From positions 36,477,023 through 36,541,022 of the forward strand of contig CM031616.1 in assembly GCA_018398815.1 (NCBI GenBank): 64,000 nucleotides of DNA, read 5' to 3'. This document shows positions 1-11,211 of the stretch, piece by piece; position 1 is the first letter of the stretch; each line of letters starts with the position of its first letter. The stretch comes from Conus ventricosus. Lineage: Eukaryota > Mollusca > Gastropoda > Neogastropoda > Conidae. Made by a program: the position numbers and the translations under genes. Under the pieces are notes generated by a model, which saw only the letters and a program-made list of their open reading frames with translations, searched no databases and was not told the origin of the DNA.

Positions 1-319
1 ACACGACATACCGAACTTAGAAAGGTAGCATACAATGATCAAAAGTAGCATACACTGATCACATGTGCACACCTAAAATAAGATGACGTAAAGCGAAATA
101 CAAACAACAAAGGGTAGCAGTCAGAATGAATCAAAGTTAGATCTAGTTGCAAAGTGAGGCGACTGCAGGTGGAAATCTAAACAAATTTTGAAAATCATTC
201 ATAGGGCTCCAGTCCATCTCACTTGTCTGCTGATCTCGTTTTGCTTTCTTTCTTACTTAATAAGTTTGCTATCACAATTTGTTTTAATACAGCACAAAGA
301 ATTTTGGTATAATTAGGGG
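1..319. other. Intergenic or ROPN1L-intronic DNA, no gene seen
   Basis: No exon-like reading frame is visible. Positions about 136-180 match a stretch at about 16796-16840, just left of the foldback element. The shared core is tctagttgcaaagtgag followed by gcgactgcagg-type sequence, so this is a dispersed repeat. ROPN1L's missing exons should lie beyond position 1, so this may be intronic. Confidence 0.5.
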
Positions 320-875
320 ATGCAACGTTGATTTCTAAGAAAATGCTCAATCATAAACTAGAAGGACATGCAGGAGAACATAGACCTCTGTCAAGGTTGA
401 ATAGGTTCTGGGTCTACTCTCAGATATGGATCTGCACCAAAAATCAGTGGGTTCGTCCATCAGCATCAACAACAGCCCATCTTTCCACCAAATTTCATTG
501 CACTCAGTTCTGCACTTTCTGCATGATCTTGCTGTAAATGACTCTGGATCCATCTTCCCAGATCTTGTATGCCCCAAAATTCAAGAGGTTTGTCCTCTGG
601 CCATAATCCATCTTTCCAACAATTTGTTGAAATCAGTCCAGTAGTTTTGGCATCGACATGAAGGACAGATTCTAGATCCATCCTTCCATCCAGACCCACA
701 CCATCTATCTACATCAGAACTGAAAGACTCTCTCCTTGGGTCATATTCCATCAAGTTTCACTGAAATCAATTTCATAGTGTGTGCATCATCTTGCTAACA
801 GATAGACAGACAAACACACCATCAGATATGGATGGAAACATAACCTCCACTGTGGAGGTAAGGCGTTTTCACTGC
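320..875 (+). repeat. Dispersed 'cataacctcc' repeat, copy 1
   Basis: Sub-blocks of the type 'tccatctttccaacaa..ttgttgaaatcagtcc' recur through the segment. It ends in a run of acagata/gacagac followed by 'gaaacataacctccactgtggagg'-type sequence. A diverged relative lies at about 5330-5665, with the same 'ccatctttcaaccagaaatttgtt' block and an 'aatataacc' end. Such blocks are common non-coding interspersed repeats in marine invertebrates. No coding capacity is visible and the class is not known to me. Confidence 0.45.
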
Positions 876-1805
876 ACACAAAATTGCAATTAGGAGCTGT
901 GCACCTGATGTACTAGAACATGCAAATGCAACCATATTAAACACGTGAGTCAAAACAGGCTGTGGTATAATACTGTATTGATACGCACAATAGATGATTG
1001 ATGCTTTGAACTATGAAGACAGACCCTGACCCTGACTGCAGGTTATGTGAAATCAGCTGGCAAGAACAGTTGGGTGCCCAAACATTGCACCACAAAATAT
1101 CTTGCAATTTGGAAGTTATGGTTCTCCTGGAGCAAAGAATGCTGGAAATGCTTGGGATTTTTTTTACTTGACTTCAAAAGCAGTCCATCTTCATGCTGGC
1201 ATCAAGGTCTTGGTGCCAGGTAATTCGCAACCATCTTCTGCTTCTCTTGCCTTGGGGATCCTAACTTGGGTTTGCCAGGTGATGTTAGCCTCAGGCTTCC
1301 AGAGCACATGACCAATCCATCCTGAACATCTCACCATTTCATCCTCCATCTTTATCCAACTGGTTCTTTGCCACCGTTGTTACTGATGGGGTCTCCCAGT
1401 GCTTTCCTGTCAGCTGTTGTCAGTGCTTGACAGCTCTTATTCTAGATTTAATTTTTGTGATTTTACAATTACTGGGCTTAGCTGCAACATCATCACATGT
1501 TTATAAATTCATATATAGGCGTGCATTATGCGATTTAAATTTCAACTAATTATGGCATGGGATATCTCACATTATACATGATTTTATTGTCATCATATTA
1601 TATTATTCATAGGGTGGATATTTTCCTTGAGGCAAAAAGAGCACCTGATTCATGATGTACTAATGTTGAGTATACTCACAAAAGCATCTTTCATTCTGAG
1701 CAAGAATCTAAAAGAGGTTCCACACATGGTTTCACAGTTAAAAATTAAAACACAGACTTCCTTTAAACAAACAAAGCCCATAAAGCATATTCTCAATTTC
1801 ACACA
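876..1805. other. Non-coding stretch
   Basis: No conserved exon, RNA gene or tandem array was recognised. The stretch at about 1190-1420 has the even composition of old LINE sequence read in antisense, but no reverse-transcriptase motif could be read. Short open frames here look random. Confidence 0.4.
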
Positions 1806-2545
1806 TTCAGAGATGGGATTTTTCCGCCGATTGGCGGATTTCCATCTTTTTGATGGCCCCAGGGTCGTTTTTGAGATAGTGTAAATCCGTTGAGAAAAAT
1901 GTGGGTGGGGGGGGGGGGGGGGTAGAGGTAGGTTTGTGATGAAGCTAATGTACGGCGAGAGGTCGATCGATATTGTGTTCTCAATTGATCCGTTCGCAAA
2001 TGGATGTTTCCGGTTTCTGCTTGGGCCGGTCGAGACTGCTGTCTTTGTTTTCATTCTGCGGTTAACCGAAACCATCAAAGTGGAAGTTGATGTTTGAGAA
2101 CGCGGCAAACTGTTTGCGAATTTTTTTCCTGACGCCATTTTCTTTCGGTTTGACGAGAGTGGCGAAAACCAGAATGTTTCGTCAGATAGCAGAAAGCGAG
2201 AAAGTTCTTGCGAAGCAAGTCGATGCTTCAGTTAAAAACAAATGGACTTGGAAGTGGTTGGAGGAGGAAGTGAGCGCAAAAGTGATGCTGACCAGTTCCA
2301 AAGGCGCCGTCAGCCACAGTGTGATTCTCAGACTGAAAGACTGCATGAGGAAAATCACCTATCCAGGACAAGCAGTCTGCACATGGTGTAATGACGCGAT
2401 CAAGTGTGGCTCACGGGGCTAGTCAGCATTGATCAACCACGTTCTTGCTGAAAAGCACCTAGCAAGAGTGAAAGATCGTCTTACAAACGAGACTCTTGGA
2501 TCGTTTGGAGCATCGGCGAGTCTACCCACCACCCCCACCTCCCAC
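1806..2545 (+). mobile_element. BED-finger-like transposon module, copy A
   Basis: This block is colinear with 19917-20430. Both begin with 'gtgggaat/gatgggat' followed by an inverted motif (ttccgcc..ggcgga), then a 'gcaaatccgttgaga'-type line. After about 250-350 bp of leader comes an ORF starting MFRQI. Because leader and ORF are both shared, this is a repeated unit rather than a unique gene. A G16 tract at about 1906-1922 interrupts the leader of this copy. The outer ends and target duplication were not found. Confidence 0.6.
2174..2545 (+). pseudogene. BED-like zinc-finger ORF with in-frame stop (copy A)
   Basis: The frame opens with MFRQIAESEKVLAKQVDASV and continues through a Trp-rich stretch (KNKWTWKWLEEEV). 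It then gives a C..C..H....H arrangement: CTWC at about residues 68-71, GSRG, then INHV..EKHL. This resembles the BED/hAT-type fingers that begin many transposases, and that is the best guess. A TAG at 2420-2422 falls inside the finger, and the same frame resumes directly after it (SALINHVLAEKHL, then RVKDRLTNETLGSFGASA) for about 40 more codons. The frame is therefore interrupted by a single nonsense codon. An in-frame ATG at 2087 could extend it, but MFRQI is the start shared with copy B. Nothing downstream encodes a transposase core. Confidence 0.5.
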
Positions 2546-3429
2546 CCCGTCTCTCTCTCTCTCTGTGAAGAGTAATGCTATTTGTTTTGTTGAAGTAATG
2601 ATATTAATAATATTGCAGGTTATCTCCAGATAGATATGATGAATCTGTAGAACCCCCCCCCCCCCTTTTTTTTTTTTCTTCTTCTTGATGTAATGCCCAC
2701 AATCATCAAGCTGATTATTTTGCAATGAAGGTTCTCTTTGAAAAAACAGGTTACATCAATGTCACAGTATACACAATTGTGTAGTCAATATTTTACGTAG
2801 GCCTAATAAATAGCATACAACAAACTATTTTAGTGAGAGAGAGATCAACACAAAAAAATTGCAAGGGTGTTATTGACATTCTACAGACAAGCAAACAAAA
2901 CATAAGTAAACAGACAGACGATAGTACGGAAAAAGTAATAGTAGTAGTAATAATAATAAGAATAATGTTTTTACCTATACCACCGCGTCACAAAAATCTT
3001 TTCTTTTCTGGTATAGATATCATGGGGGGAAAAAATCAGTTACACACATTCATACAAACGAGCAGACCGGCAGATATGCATGCATACTTATACTCTGGTG
3101 ACTAGATTTAGCAAGTGACATTAATGTTGAGGAGTATCAGAAGTGTGAAAGTGTTTTTTTTCTTATTGTAATAGAGATGGATCAAGTTGAAAAGAAAAAA
3201 AAAACTGCTTGTGGGCACACAATGAGTTAAACCTTCACAATTTGCACACTTTGAATATGATCCTTAGTCAACTCTCTCACTTATATTATTCTATAAAGGA
3301 ATCAGAATCCTCCGTGGTATTTTGAAGGACAACTATAGAGAAATTATTTGATTGGTGTTCAGGTAAACTTTTTTAATAAGTATTTTGAAGGATGGCTATT
3401 ACTATTAGAAACTAAACTGCTCGCTGAAC
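2546..3429. other. Low-complexity, A/T-rich non-coding DNA
   Basis: Contains a short (CT)n run, a C12/T11 tract near 2650-2680, and A-rich sequence with gta/ata triplets near 2930-2965. No gene or RNA was recognised. Confidence 0.5.
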
Positions 3430-4036
3430 CCCTCTCCTGAAAAAGTTGCACTGGCTCCCCGTTGAAGAAAGAATTAAATACAAATGTTGTTGTCTCTGCT
3501 TCAAGATTTTCACTGGCGATGCCCCTGCCTATCTATCCGATCTCCTTCAAGTATATGTCCCATCACGTACGCTCCGCTCCTCCACCGACACTAGGACCTT
3601 CCGCTTTCCCAGTTACCGCCCCCATCGTAAACAGCATGGCGAACGAGCTTTCTCATACGCAGCTCCCAAACTCTGGAATAAACTCCCCTATGACTTAAGA
3701 CATTCTCAAACCTTTTCTTCCTTCAAAAACCTCCCTGAAAACCTACCTTTTCAAACAATACTAAGAAGACAGTCATTACCAGATAGTTGATTGACTTTTG
3801 TTATTTTGTGGATTGCTTAGTAGTTTGTGCTTGTTGCGGCTGTTGTGGTTTGTTGTGTCTGTGCGTGAGAGTGTGTGTGCGCGTGGGAGAGAATGAGAGA
3901 GAGCCTTTGTTTTTCATTTCTGAGCCGTTTTTTTTCAATGCATTTTCTTTACATTTAGCAATTGCATTTTTTCTGCCTTTGTAAAGCGCCTTGTGCCGTG
4001 GAAGGCGCTATATAAATCCCCATTATTATTATTATT
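3430..4036 (+). mobile_element. L2/CR1-type LINE, 3' end only
   Basis: The frame at 3446-3790 starts LHWLPVEERIKYK and contains APAYLSDLLQ, GERAFSYAAPKLWNKLP and SFKNL. These are hallmarks of the C-terminal tail of L2/CR1-type reverse-transcriptase ORFs. A stop at 3788-3790 is followed by about 245 bp of 3' UTR. That ends in an 'aagcgcctt..gaaggcgctatataa' stem-like block and an (ATT)n tail at 4020-4036, the usual L2 terminus. Only the last 115 codons remain, so the element is strongly 5' truncated and cannot move itself. A related tail lies at 35640-35735. Confidence 0.8.
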
Positions 4037-4234
4037 AAATGTGGTGATGTGAAGGACAGTAATGAGAAACTGACTTGCAACTGCTGGAAAATTGTGTGAC
4101 TATTAGCAACTGGAAAATCACCAATCCTGTGTCAATGGTCTTCATGATTTCCTGACAGACATCAATGGCGAAGGTGAGAAAGTCTTTTTTTTGTAGGATC
4201 AAGGTTATTAATACTTTTGAATACTTTGGTGTCT

Positions 4235-4410
4235 CAGATGCTGATTTTTGCAGGTTAAATTCTAAAAAATCTTCAGCTTCAGGGGCTTCGCCCCCTGACC
4301 CCCACCAGGGGCCTTGCCCCTGGACCCCACCGGGGCCTTCAGTGGCCCCCGGACCCCCGCCACTTTTTTTCCTCCTTTTTCACATTATGAGAATCCCATC
4401 TCTGACATTA
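4235..4410 (+). repeat. GC-rich triple-hairpin repeat, copy 1
   Basis: Three neighbouring inverted motifs follow each other: cagggg-cttc-gcccctg type, ccagggg-cctt-gcccctgg type, and ccggggcc..ggcccccgg type. They sit in A/T-rich flanks. The same three hairpins in the same order occur at about 20485-20665, with shared flanks ('tcctcctttttcac' downstream and a 'gatttttg/gattttta' block upstream). The function is unknown. The GC content contrasts sharply with the neighbouring DNA. Confidence 0.65.
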
Positions 4411-4921
4411 TGCCTATCAGAGAAGCATACAACTTGCTCCTGAAGACAACAAAATAAAATTTGAACATGGCAGCACCTTCCAGCTGAGGACACTTACTCA
4501 TACCTTCTCTATTGTTATGCAATAGTTAATGTCAACAGGGGACTTATTAGATGGTTTCTGGTCTGCTGGATCAGAGCAGGCACTGTTGCACTCTATTGAA
4601 GTGACTCACTATGTAGCACTGCAATGTCATCTCTGGTGTGTTGCCTCATGAAGATCCGATACTGATCGCTCCTCAGCAACTGTCTATACTGGGGCTAAGA
4701 CAGGATGAACTGGGTGAGGCTGCATATGAGATATAACTGGAATATGAAGAGTGAGAACAGGCAAGCATGGAGGGATTGTTGGGGAACATGAAACACGACA
4801 GTAAACGGCAAGGGTGGGCTGGTAGAGGAACAGAAAATGTGACAATAAAAAACAACCACACAGATAATTATGTGGGGGGAAAAAAAGGAAAAAATACACA
4901 TACAAAGAAAAAAGAACTTAC
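4411..4921. other. Presumed ROPN1L intron after exon 3
   Basis: The stretch 4550-4660 ('ctgctggatcagagcagg..gaagtgactca') resembles about 18095-18180, so part of it is a dispersed repeat. No further ropporin exon could be read in any minus-strand frame. Confidence 0.45.
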
Positions 4922-5083
4922 ATCTCCCAAGGCTGAAGCGGCCAAGGCAAAGAACTTGTTCCACTCCACCTGTCCGCTAAAGCTGCCCACACGCACCAGG
5001 TCATCGAACTGTTCTTTGGGCAGGGCCAGGTCCAGCCACTTCTCTTCAATCAGGCTGAGCGCTGCCGTCTTCTTGGGGCCCAG
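4922..5083 (-). CDS. ROPN1L: Ropporin-1-like protein, coding exon 3
   Basis: This exon is 54 codons, phase 0 at both ends, with acceptor TTTGCAG before 5083 and donor GTAAGT after 4922. It encodes LGPKKTAALSLIEEKW, then LDLALPKEQFDDL, and ends WNKFFALAASALGD. It matches the middle of vertebrate ropporin-1-like, where the same order appears (EQKW..LCLPKEKF..WINFLALG). The following family segment, rich in TDDPEGGPARIPF-type sequence, was not found down to position 1, so the last exon or exons are presumably outside the window. Ropporin-like proteins are small axonemal or sperm-flagellum proteins that dock to AKAPs and radial-spoke proteins. There is no stop or frameshift in the exon. Confidence 0.9.
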
Positions 5084-5930
5084 CTGCAAACCAGGTCCTT
5101 TCTTTTACATGTACACCAGACCTGCACCAGACTTCTTTTTCTTTTTTTAAATAGAATGACAACAGGGCAGTATGTCTCTTAAAAAGAAGGTTGTATTGGT
5201 ACTGAAAATCACCCATAGTGTGTGAGTGTGTGTGTGTACAAGTAAATATATATTTCATCTTATAGACACAAAAAAGCAGAGAAATCAAGTTGAGCTCTAG
5301 GGAGAGAGCAAATCTATATCATGGTCCAACAGATCCTGAATCTCAACTCCACACAACAGATTCCCACCCAAATTTCGTGGACTCATCCTTGGCGCCTCAT
5401 TCTATCTCTCCAACAAGTTAGAATGAAAATGTGCTACATCGTTTTTGTGTAATTTTTCTTACAGGAGTCTGGATTTTCCCTTTGACCGTAACGTGCACCA
5501 TGAATGAGCATAAAAATTTGATGGGTTTATCCTTGAGCCACATTCCATCTTTCAACCAGAAATTTGTTAAAATTCATGCGACACTTTTTGTGCAATCTTT
5601 TGCACATACGAACAAATGAACAAGCATACCAACAAAGTGGGTGAAAATATAACCTTGGCACTGAGCACTTAAAATATACAGCAACTCCACTCAGTAGTCT
5701 TAAACTTCACCTCTCCAAAGTACTTTTTTTTCACTTAACTGGGGTTTGATGTCAATCAAAAGGCAACAATACTTAAATATATTTTCAACTTTTGCTCTCT
5801 TGAAGACCTGAAAATGATCTGTGAGATAAGATAAACTATACTGTCTTTGGAAAAAGATGCATGAACACAGACAAAGCACTTGTGTTGAAGATGCAACTAT
5901 TAACATTTTTTCTTTGTCAATGCCAATTAC
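5084..5930 (-). other. ROPN1L: ROPN1L intron 2 with 'cataacctcc' repeat copy 2
   Basis: The intron is 847 bp. About 5330-5665 is a diverged copy of the repeat at 320-875. A short (TG)n run lies at 5220-5236. Nothing else was recognised. Confidence 0.6.
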
Positions 5931-6054
5931 CTGTTTGTTGAGCACCTTAAGGAGACCCGGAGTGAGACCAGTGTCAGTCTTTTGTGAGGCCACAGGCATC
6001 TCCAGCCTCTCCTTCACTGGAGGCATCTCCCCTTTGGCCATGGCACGGAAATAG
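5931..6054 (-). CDS. ROPN1L: Ropporin-1-like protein, coding exon 2
   Basis: This exon is 124 nt, entering with one base (completing an Ala codon) and leaving in phase 0. The acceptor is CATTAG before 6054 and the donor GTAATT after 5931. It encodes YFRAMAKGEMPPVKERLEMP followed by VASQKTDTGLTPGLLKVLNK. This corresponds closely to the human ROPN1L segment YFSALSRGDPLPVKDRMEMP and its TQKTDTGLTQGLLKVL continuation. The strict phase match to exons 1 and 3 confirms the gene model. The segment follows the RIIa dimerisation fold and is one of the most conserved in the family. Confidence 0.93.
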
Positions 6055-6484
6055 CTAATGGAGGCACAATAACAACATCTGACATATTACGCATATGCAT
6101 CTAGACCAACATTCCACACATGTTCACACTTATACTGTCCTCATACTTGCACATGTGGAAGCTCACAAATACATAACCATTGCACTAAATGATGTCTCAG
6201 TGGCTGAGTATTTATCTCCCTTCCCTTCCCCACACATCTGCTACGCACTTTTGCGTCCATACATACTTACATCCAGTGCATTATATGCACATTAAATATG
6301 AGGATAACTACCCACCCCACCCCTTGCTCCCATCTCTCCTTTTCACCGCCCACATAATCATTATGTACATACTTGATACACTCGGAAAGACCCATTTCAA
6401 TTCATAGCAGCACAACAACTGTATTCTTGCAGACCAACATGCATTTTTATGATAACTGTACTGAACATGCTAACAAATTTCATA

Positions 6485-7013
6485 CAGACCTGTTTACCCT
6501 AAATCTGCTTTTGGTATACTTTTCAACAAAAATGAGTGTATTTTCTGCAAAGAGTGTGCACAAAATTCCAAATTTCTGAAAAAGCGGGATGGACAAGGGG
6601 GGTCCTTCATTTTGTTTTCACCTGCAATCACACTGCAGACACTTCTTGCCAGTATCAACCACCTGATCTTGCACTGACTAAGTAAAACAGGTTCTTTCAG
6701 ACAGATTACTTTCAAACCTGATTTGTCAGCATACTTTGGCTCATGCTCTCTCGCCGATTTTTAAATGTTATAGTGCATGTTGTTGAAGAAATGGGCACTG
6801 CAAAACATTATTTCAAGCGCAGAAGGAAGCAAGAGTTTTTGCTCTTTGGGGTCAAAGCCTCCGTCGCTGTTATATTCCACAAGTTCAATTACAACCTAAG
6901 AACTTTGTCTCCAGAATTTTGTTTATGTATTTGTTTCTAATTCATCATATTCATCTTATTTTCGCCAAACATGTGTACAAAATATGGCGAAATCTCATAG
7001 GTAAACAGGTCTG
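6485..7013. mobile_element. DNA transposon, CAGACCTG family, copy 1 (529 bp)
   Basis: The element begins CAGACCTGTTTACC and ends GGTAAACAGGTCTG, perfect inverted termini of 14 bp. It is flanked by an exact 6-bp duplication, ttcata, at 6479-6484 and 7014-7019. It encodes no protein, so it is a non-autonomous (MITE-like) copy. The 3' subterminal stretch 'aaacatgtgtacaaaat..ggcgaaatc' is shared with copy 2 at 54950-55295. The superfamily is not certain; 6-bp duplications are reported for IS3EU- and Dada-type elements. Confidence 0.85.
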
Positions 7014-8367
7014 TTCATACTATGGAAATGAATTTCCTTCAGAGGTTTTCCTCATCCTGTTTGGAAGCTTATCATCATTCAGTAGCAATAAACTATGGCG
7101 CATAGTGATACCGATTTGTTTTGACATTGCCACCTTAGCTTTTAGTTCCTTCACCCACTTCCATACATGTAATCAAATTCGATTAAAAAGGCTTGCAAGT
7201 GAGCAAGGCTGCCACTGTACTTGTGGTTAAAGGAGATGGAGGTGGGGTGATGGAGGTGGGGGTGATTACTTAATGTCCCTGTACACAATTTTAAATTGAA
7301 CAGAATCGACACGACTGAACATTGCCAAAGGGACTCAACCGCAACACGTGTTTCCCCTGAAATGCAGCCTTGTGGTAGCATGCCACCTGTGGATTTCTGG
7401 AGCCGAGTCTGGTACAGAGTGTGTCAAGAAGCAGTGTTTTGGAAAATAGGGTCATGGGAGTAACACCACAGCCACTGGTACCAAAAGCAAGTTAAGTAAC
7501 AAACATGAACAGGAGCCATGGTCACCCAAATACATGCACGCATTCCATGCAGTACAGTCTAAAATAAGCATTTCACACCAAACATCCACTCATGAAGTGC
7601 CAATGAAACTGTCCATATATATATATATATGACAGTGCAGAAGACAACACAGCTGACAAAAGTCTTACAGCTTAGTACACAGCACAAGCCAAACCAAACC
7701 CAACAGTTCTTAGAATCAAGAGATCCTGTCTTGGGCAATTAAAGACATTTCATCATCTCTTCTGTGCACACCAAGAAACATTAATGAGAAAATCTAGAGC
7801 TTTTTGTGTACATTTTTCTTTACTTTGAAGAACTCTTGGCAAAAAACAAAAAACAAAAAACAATCAAGCAAATTTCCCAGCTATTCTTCACCATTTCCCA
7901 ACTACTCTCTCCCCTCCCTACACTGCACTTCTTTACCCCACCCACTCAACTAGCAATCACATAACTTTTTCATTGGCAAGAATTTTGTGAAAGAACTGGA
8001 TATGATCTTTGTACTACGTAAAAACTACTGGTTTCTCTGACTGCGAAAGTGTCGTTTTGATGTTGGGTCTCTTAGGAAGTAGGAAAAGTCTACATCCCAT
8101 TTTCTGCAAAATAACTTAACATGGTAAATTTCATGTTGCTGTAAAATCAAAACTGATAGAGATATCTGAGTACTGGGTGATTTGCTAGTTTGTTTCCTTT
8201 TTAAAAAATAAATTCAGGAAAACAGTAAGAATGCTAAATTCAGTTTATGCAAGAAAAATGAAGTTACAATGTGTTTTCTCATGCACCACAACACATTCCT
8301 AAATACATTTTCCATGTAATGCAGGATTAAGTTGTCCCCCCTTAAATTTTCACTTTAATGACATATG

Positions 8368-8420
8368 CGGAGATAAGATAAGATAAGATAATGTTGCTTA
8401 TAGCCCAGCCGACCGCAATG
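8368..8420 (+). repeat. (gataa)n-tailed short repeat, copy 1
   Basis: Repeated 'agataagata' leads into 'atgttgcttatagcccagcc' and 'gaccgca'. The same sequence occurs at 33258-33320 and inverted at 54779-54833. It is probably the tail of a SINE or LINE with a pentamer microsatellite end. It lies in ROPN1L intron 1. Confidence 0.7.
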
Positions 8421-8486
8421 CAGAACAGGTATAACTGTCCACTTTCTACCAAAAAGAATAGGCCTCTTAGAGAGCATGAAACTTAC

Positions 8487-8623
8487 GCTGCAGACCAGGC
8501 CAAAACATCTCTAGGTTGTGTGCGTATGGCTGACTTGGTAAACTGTTTCAGAATGTCCATCAACTCCGGCGGAATGTTGATCTGCTGGGAGCAGTAGTAG
8601 GGTTCATCAGGGTTGGTCGGCAT
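8487..8623 (-). CDS. ROPN1L: Ropporin-1-like protein, first coding exon
   Basis: The ATG at 8623-8621 opens MPTNPDEPYYCSQQINIPPE, followed by LMDILKQFTKSAIRTQPRDV and LAWSAA. The donor is GTAAGT after 8487, leaving phase 2. The match to the start of human ropporin-1-like (FCAQQIHIPPELPDILKQF and following) is near-continuous. Residues about 18-48 form the RIIa docking/dimerisation domain, the fold that protein kinase A RII subunits use to bind AKAP helices. Family members sit in cilia and sperm flagella, in radial spokes or the fibrous sheath. No other in-frame ATG lies nearby, so the start is secure. Whether a 5' non-coding exon exists upstream cannot be seen. Confidence 0.94.
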
Positions 8624-8943
8624 GGTGAATGGTGATACCTCTGAAACACAGGCAATGGTTTCTACTCAAAGACCTGGCAGTTTCCAAAACCCAGTACCAC
8701 AAGCTTCACTGGCTTGGTTTGATTTGTTTTGAATAAGAAAAGTATTGAGGTTTCATTGAGAGTTACTTTTGGGGGCATTTGTAACACATATCTAAATGCT
8801 TGTAAGAGAAGAAAAAAAATGTGTCAAAATTTGAATTCTCATACCTTCTAATGCAATCTGTGTCATATAAGCCTCCTGCTGAGTGCTTGGACCTAAAATT
8901 TATTCAGAGGACCCATGACCTTCACACACACACACACACATAC

Positions 8944-8982
<39 letters not shown>

Positions 8983-9359
8983 ACACACACACACAAAAGA
9001 AAACAAAAAAAATCAAAGTCTCAATCTCAAATACAAAAGGGTCACCACTGGTTCCTGGAAGTGAGGTTATTTTTTGCAAGTCTTTTTTTTCCAGTCTCAT
9101 GAATACAGTATAAAATTGTGTCAGTGAGTCTTGACATATAAATGTATAGATTGATCTTGGTTGGCCCTGAAAAGATTCCCCACAGAATCCTGTAACACAT
9201 ATGCACTTGGACTTGACAACAGGCTTTCTTGTACTGACTGAGATTATTTAAAATATAAGTTAAATGTGTCATAACAAAACAAAACAAGCAAAAAAAGCAC
9301 CAAACATAGGTAAGAAAATTACTAAGCAAACTCCTTTACTTACTTACTTTACTTATCAT
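8624..9359. repeat. Upstream region of ROPN1L with (CA)n microsatellite
   Basis: (CA)n runs at 8923-8994 with minor interruptions. The rest is A/T-rich and unremarkable. No TATA box or other promoter element can be assigned with confidence. Confidence 0.6.
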
Positions 9360-9860
9360 GTCAATCGCTAAATCACATACTCTGTTATCATCTGCCAGAC
9401 CACATGATGAAGGAGAAAATCCCAATCTATACTTTCAAAGCAGGCTTTTCCTAAGAGACTCAGCTTGTCCACCCCTCTCACTACAACTAAAAGAATTTGA
9501 TGCAGGAAAATTGTTGGTTGTAACAGCTCTGGATTTTTCTCAAGCTTCCCATTCTATAAATTTCTGTGTAAGCGAAGATAAAAACAGCATCACTTGTAAT
9601 CTCACAGCTACTGAATGTGCACTTGTTCAGCATGAAGTGTAAGACCAGTCAGAAGGATCGGGGTGTATCATTAACAAAGACAAGCTTGGATTCATGATGC
9701 CCCACAAAAGCATGGCACTGGGCCCTGTCCTGTCACTGTTTCATACCAATCGACCAACCAGCAACTTTAAACTCAAACTCAGTTGGTTTGCAGATGACTT
9801 TCGTCTCTAGCATGCTGTCACCTGCCAGCAATTAAGACTTGCTCACCTTGCAGTCTGACT
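9360..9860 (+). pseudogene. Decayed LINE reverse transcriptase
   Basis: Across stops, the plus strand gives LDFSQASHSIN (the usual LD-S-AFD-V block), then MALGPVLSLFHTN (the LGP-LF-YIN block) and LSWFADDFRL (the FADD catalytic block). These are in the order of a non-LTR reverse transcriptase. Several stops and frameshifts separate them, so the copy is dead. The clade cannot be fixed from so little. Confidence 0.6.
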
Positions 9861-10699
9861 CCATGCACAGGAAAAGTGGGCACTGTTACCGAGAATGCAG
9901 TTCAAAGGCCACCCCCCCCCCCCCTTCCCCCCTCCTCCACCCGCCACCCCCAAATCAATGTAAAAAAAGAAAAAAAGAAGGCCTACGTGAGCTTCCTGAA
10001 CCACACTTTGTTTTGGCTCAGATTGATTCATGCCACTGCAAAAGAGCCTGTGGGGCACAACATACTCAAATACACAGGCATAAAAAAAATTAGCGAGTGG
10101 ATCTCACTGATAAGTAATGTTGTGCACTGTGCTAGTTGAGCGCTGGGTGGTGAAGTGGGTGGTGCAGTGCAATGCCACCTGAGTGTGGCATTTTCCCTTT
10201 GGTATTTTATCATGTGACATACCGTCAAAGAAACAGCTTTGAAAAATGTGTTGCCTTAAATTGCCGCGGCTTACCAGGAACGGTTATTCACCATGAAACA
10301 CTGTTTCATCACACAGGTCTAAGGCAATGTTTTAACTAACAAAACAAAAAAAAGGAAAAAAACAAATCTAACCTGACTACCCTTTTTTTTCCACATTACT
10401 GTCAACATTTTTTTTTCTTGGATACAGTACACCGAATTCAGATTTTGAAGTAGCACTGAAACACTCTGGGTCCTCTCTTAATGGTTGGAAAGATATGTTG
10501 CAGCTCTCCTTTGTACTGTTTCTATCCACTTTGGTCTTCCACATAGGGATTCCAAATAGTGTGTCAATATTTCAGGTGGTATTACTACAAGTGTTCTGCA
10601 ATAGATTCTCTAGTCTTCAAACCTTAGAAGTCGCACTCTCGCACTAAGTCATAAACAACTTGGGTGAGCACAGTACAAAAATCTTGTAAAAGAACAGAC
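9861..10699. other. Non-coding, with a C-rich tract
   Basis: A C13 tract lies near 9911-9924, followed by A-rich sequence. No gene or RNA was recognised. Confidence 0.5.
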
Positions 10700-11211
10700 A
10701 GACAAACAAATAATGCTAAAGCATTGCAAAAACTTATCGTATAATGAAAGATTGAAATATTTGAATCTGCACTCGCTGAGGGGAAGAATCAGAGGTGACC
10801 TAATTCAAGTTTATAAGATCTTTAATGGCTATGATGATAGTGACATTGAGACTTTCTTTTCTGTTGCACAACTTGCGAGTACTAGAAAGTCTGAAGGAAA
10901 GATTTTATAAAGCACTGTAACACTAATCAACGTAGACATTCATTTTCATATAGAGTTGCTAACCACTGGAACAAATTAGCTGCTACCATTAAATTTGCAC
11001 CTGATATTAATACTTTCAAGAATTTTCTAGATAATGATTCAAAATTTAGAGAACTGTTCTATGATTATGATGGATTGCAATGAAGATATTGATTAATTGT
11101 AGCATGCCATCTGACCCAAAAAAGTGAAGAAATTTAGAGGGGACACATGATAGACCACGAGGTCTAGGCTAATGAAGCCATTCCCTACCACTACTACTAC
11201 TACTACTACTA
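10700..11211 (+). pseudogene. CR1-like LINE, C-terminal remnant with (ACT)n tail
   Basis: Reads LSYNERLKYLNLHSLRGR, IRGDLIQVYKIFNG and STRKSEGKI. After frame changes it continues with a VANHWNKLAA-type block and TFKNFLDNDSKF. This is the same C-terminal layout as the longer LINE at 12805-13929, which has LNYLNLYSLKGRRIRGDLIEVF. The tail region carries 'ggacacatgat..' and (ACT)n at 11190-11211, typical of such 3' ends. It is several frames broken and inactive. Confidence 0.75.

Larger units (their letters stand above)
6055..8486 (-). other. ROPN1L: ROPN1L intron 1
   Basis: The intron is 2432 bp and contains the 529-bp transposon at 6485-7013 and the 'gataa' repeat at 8368-8420. A short (TA)n run lies at about 7616-7630. 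No other coding or RNA feature was recognised. Confidence 0.7.
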
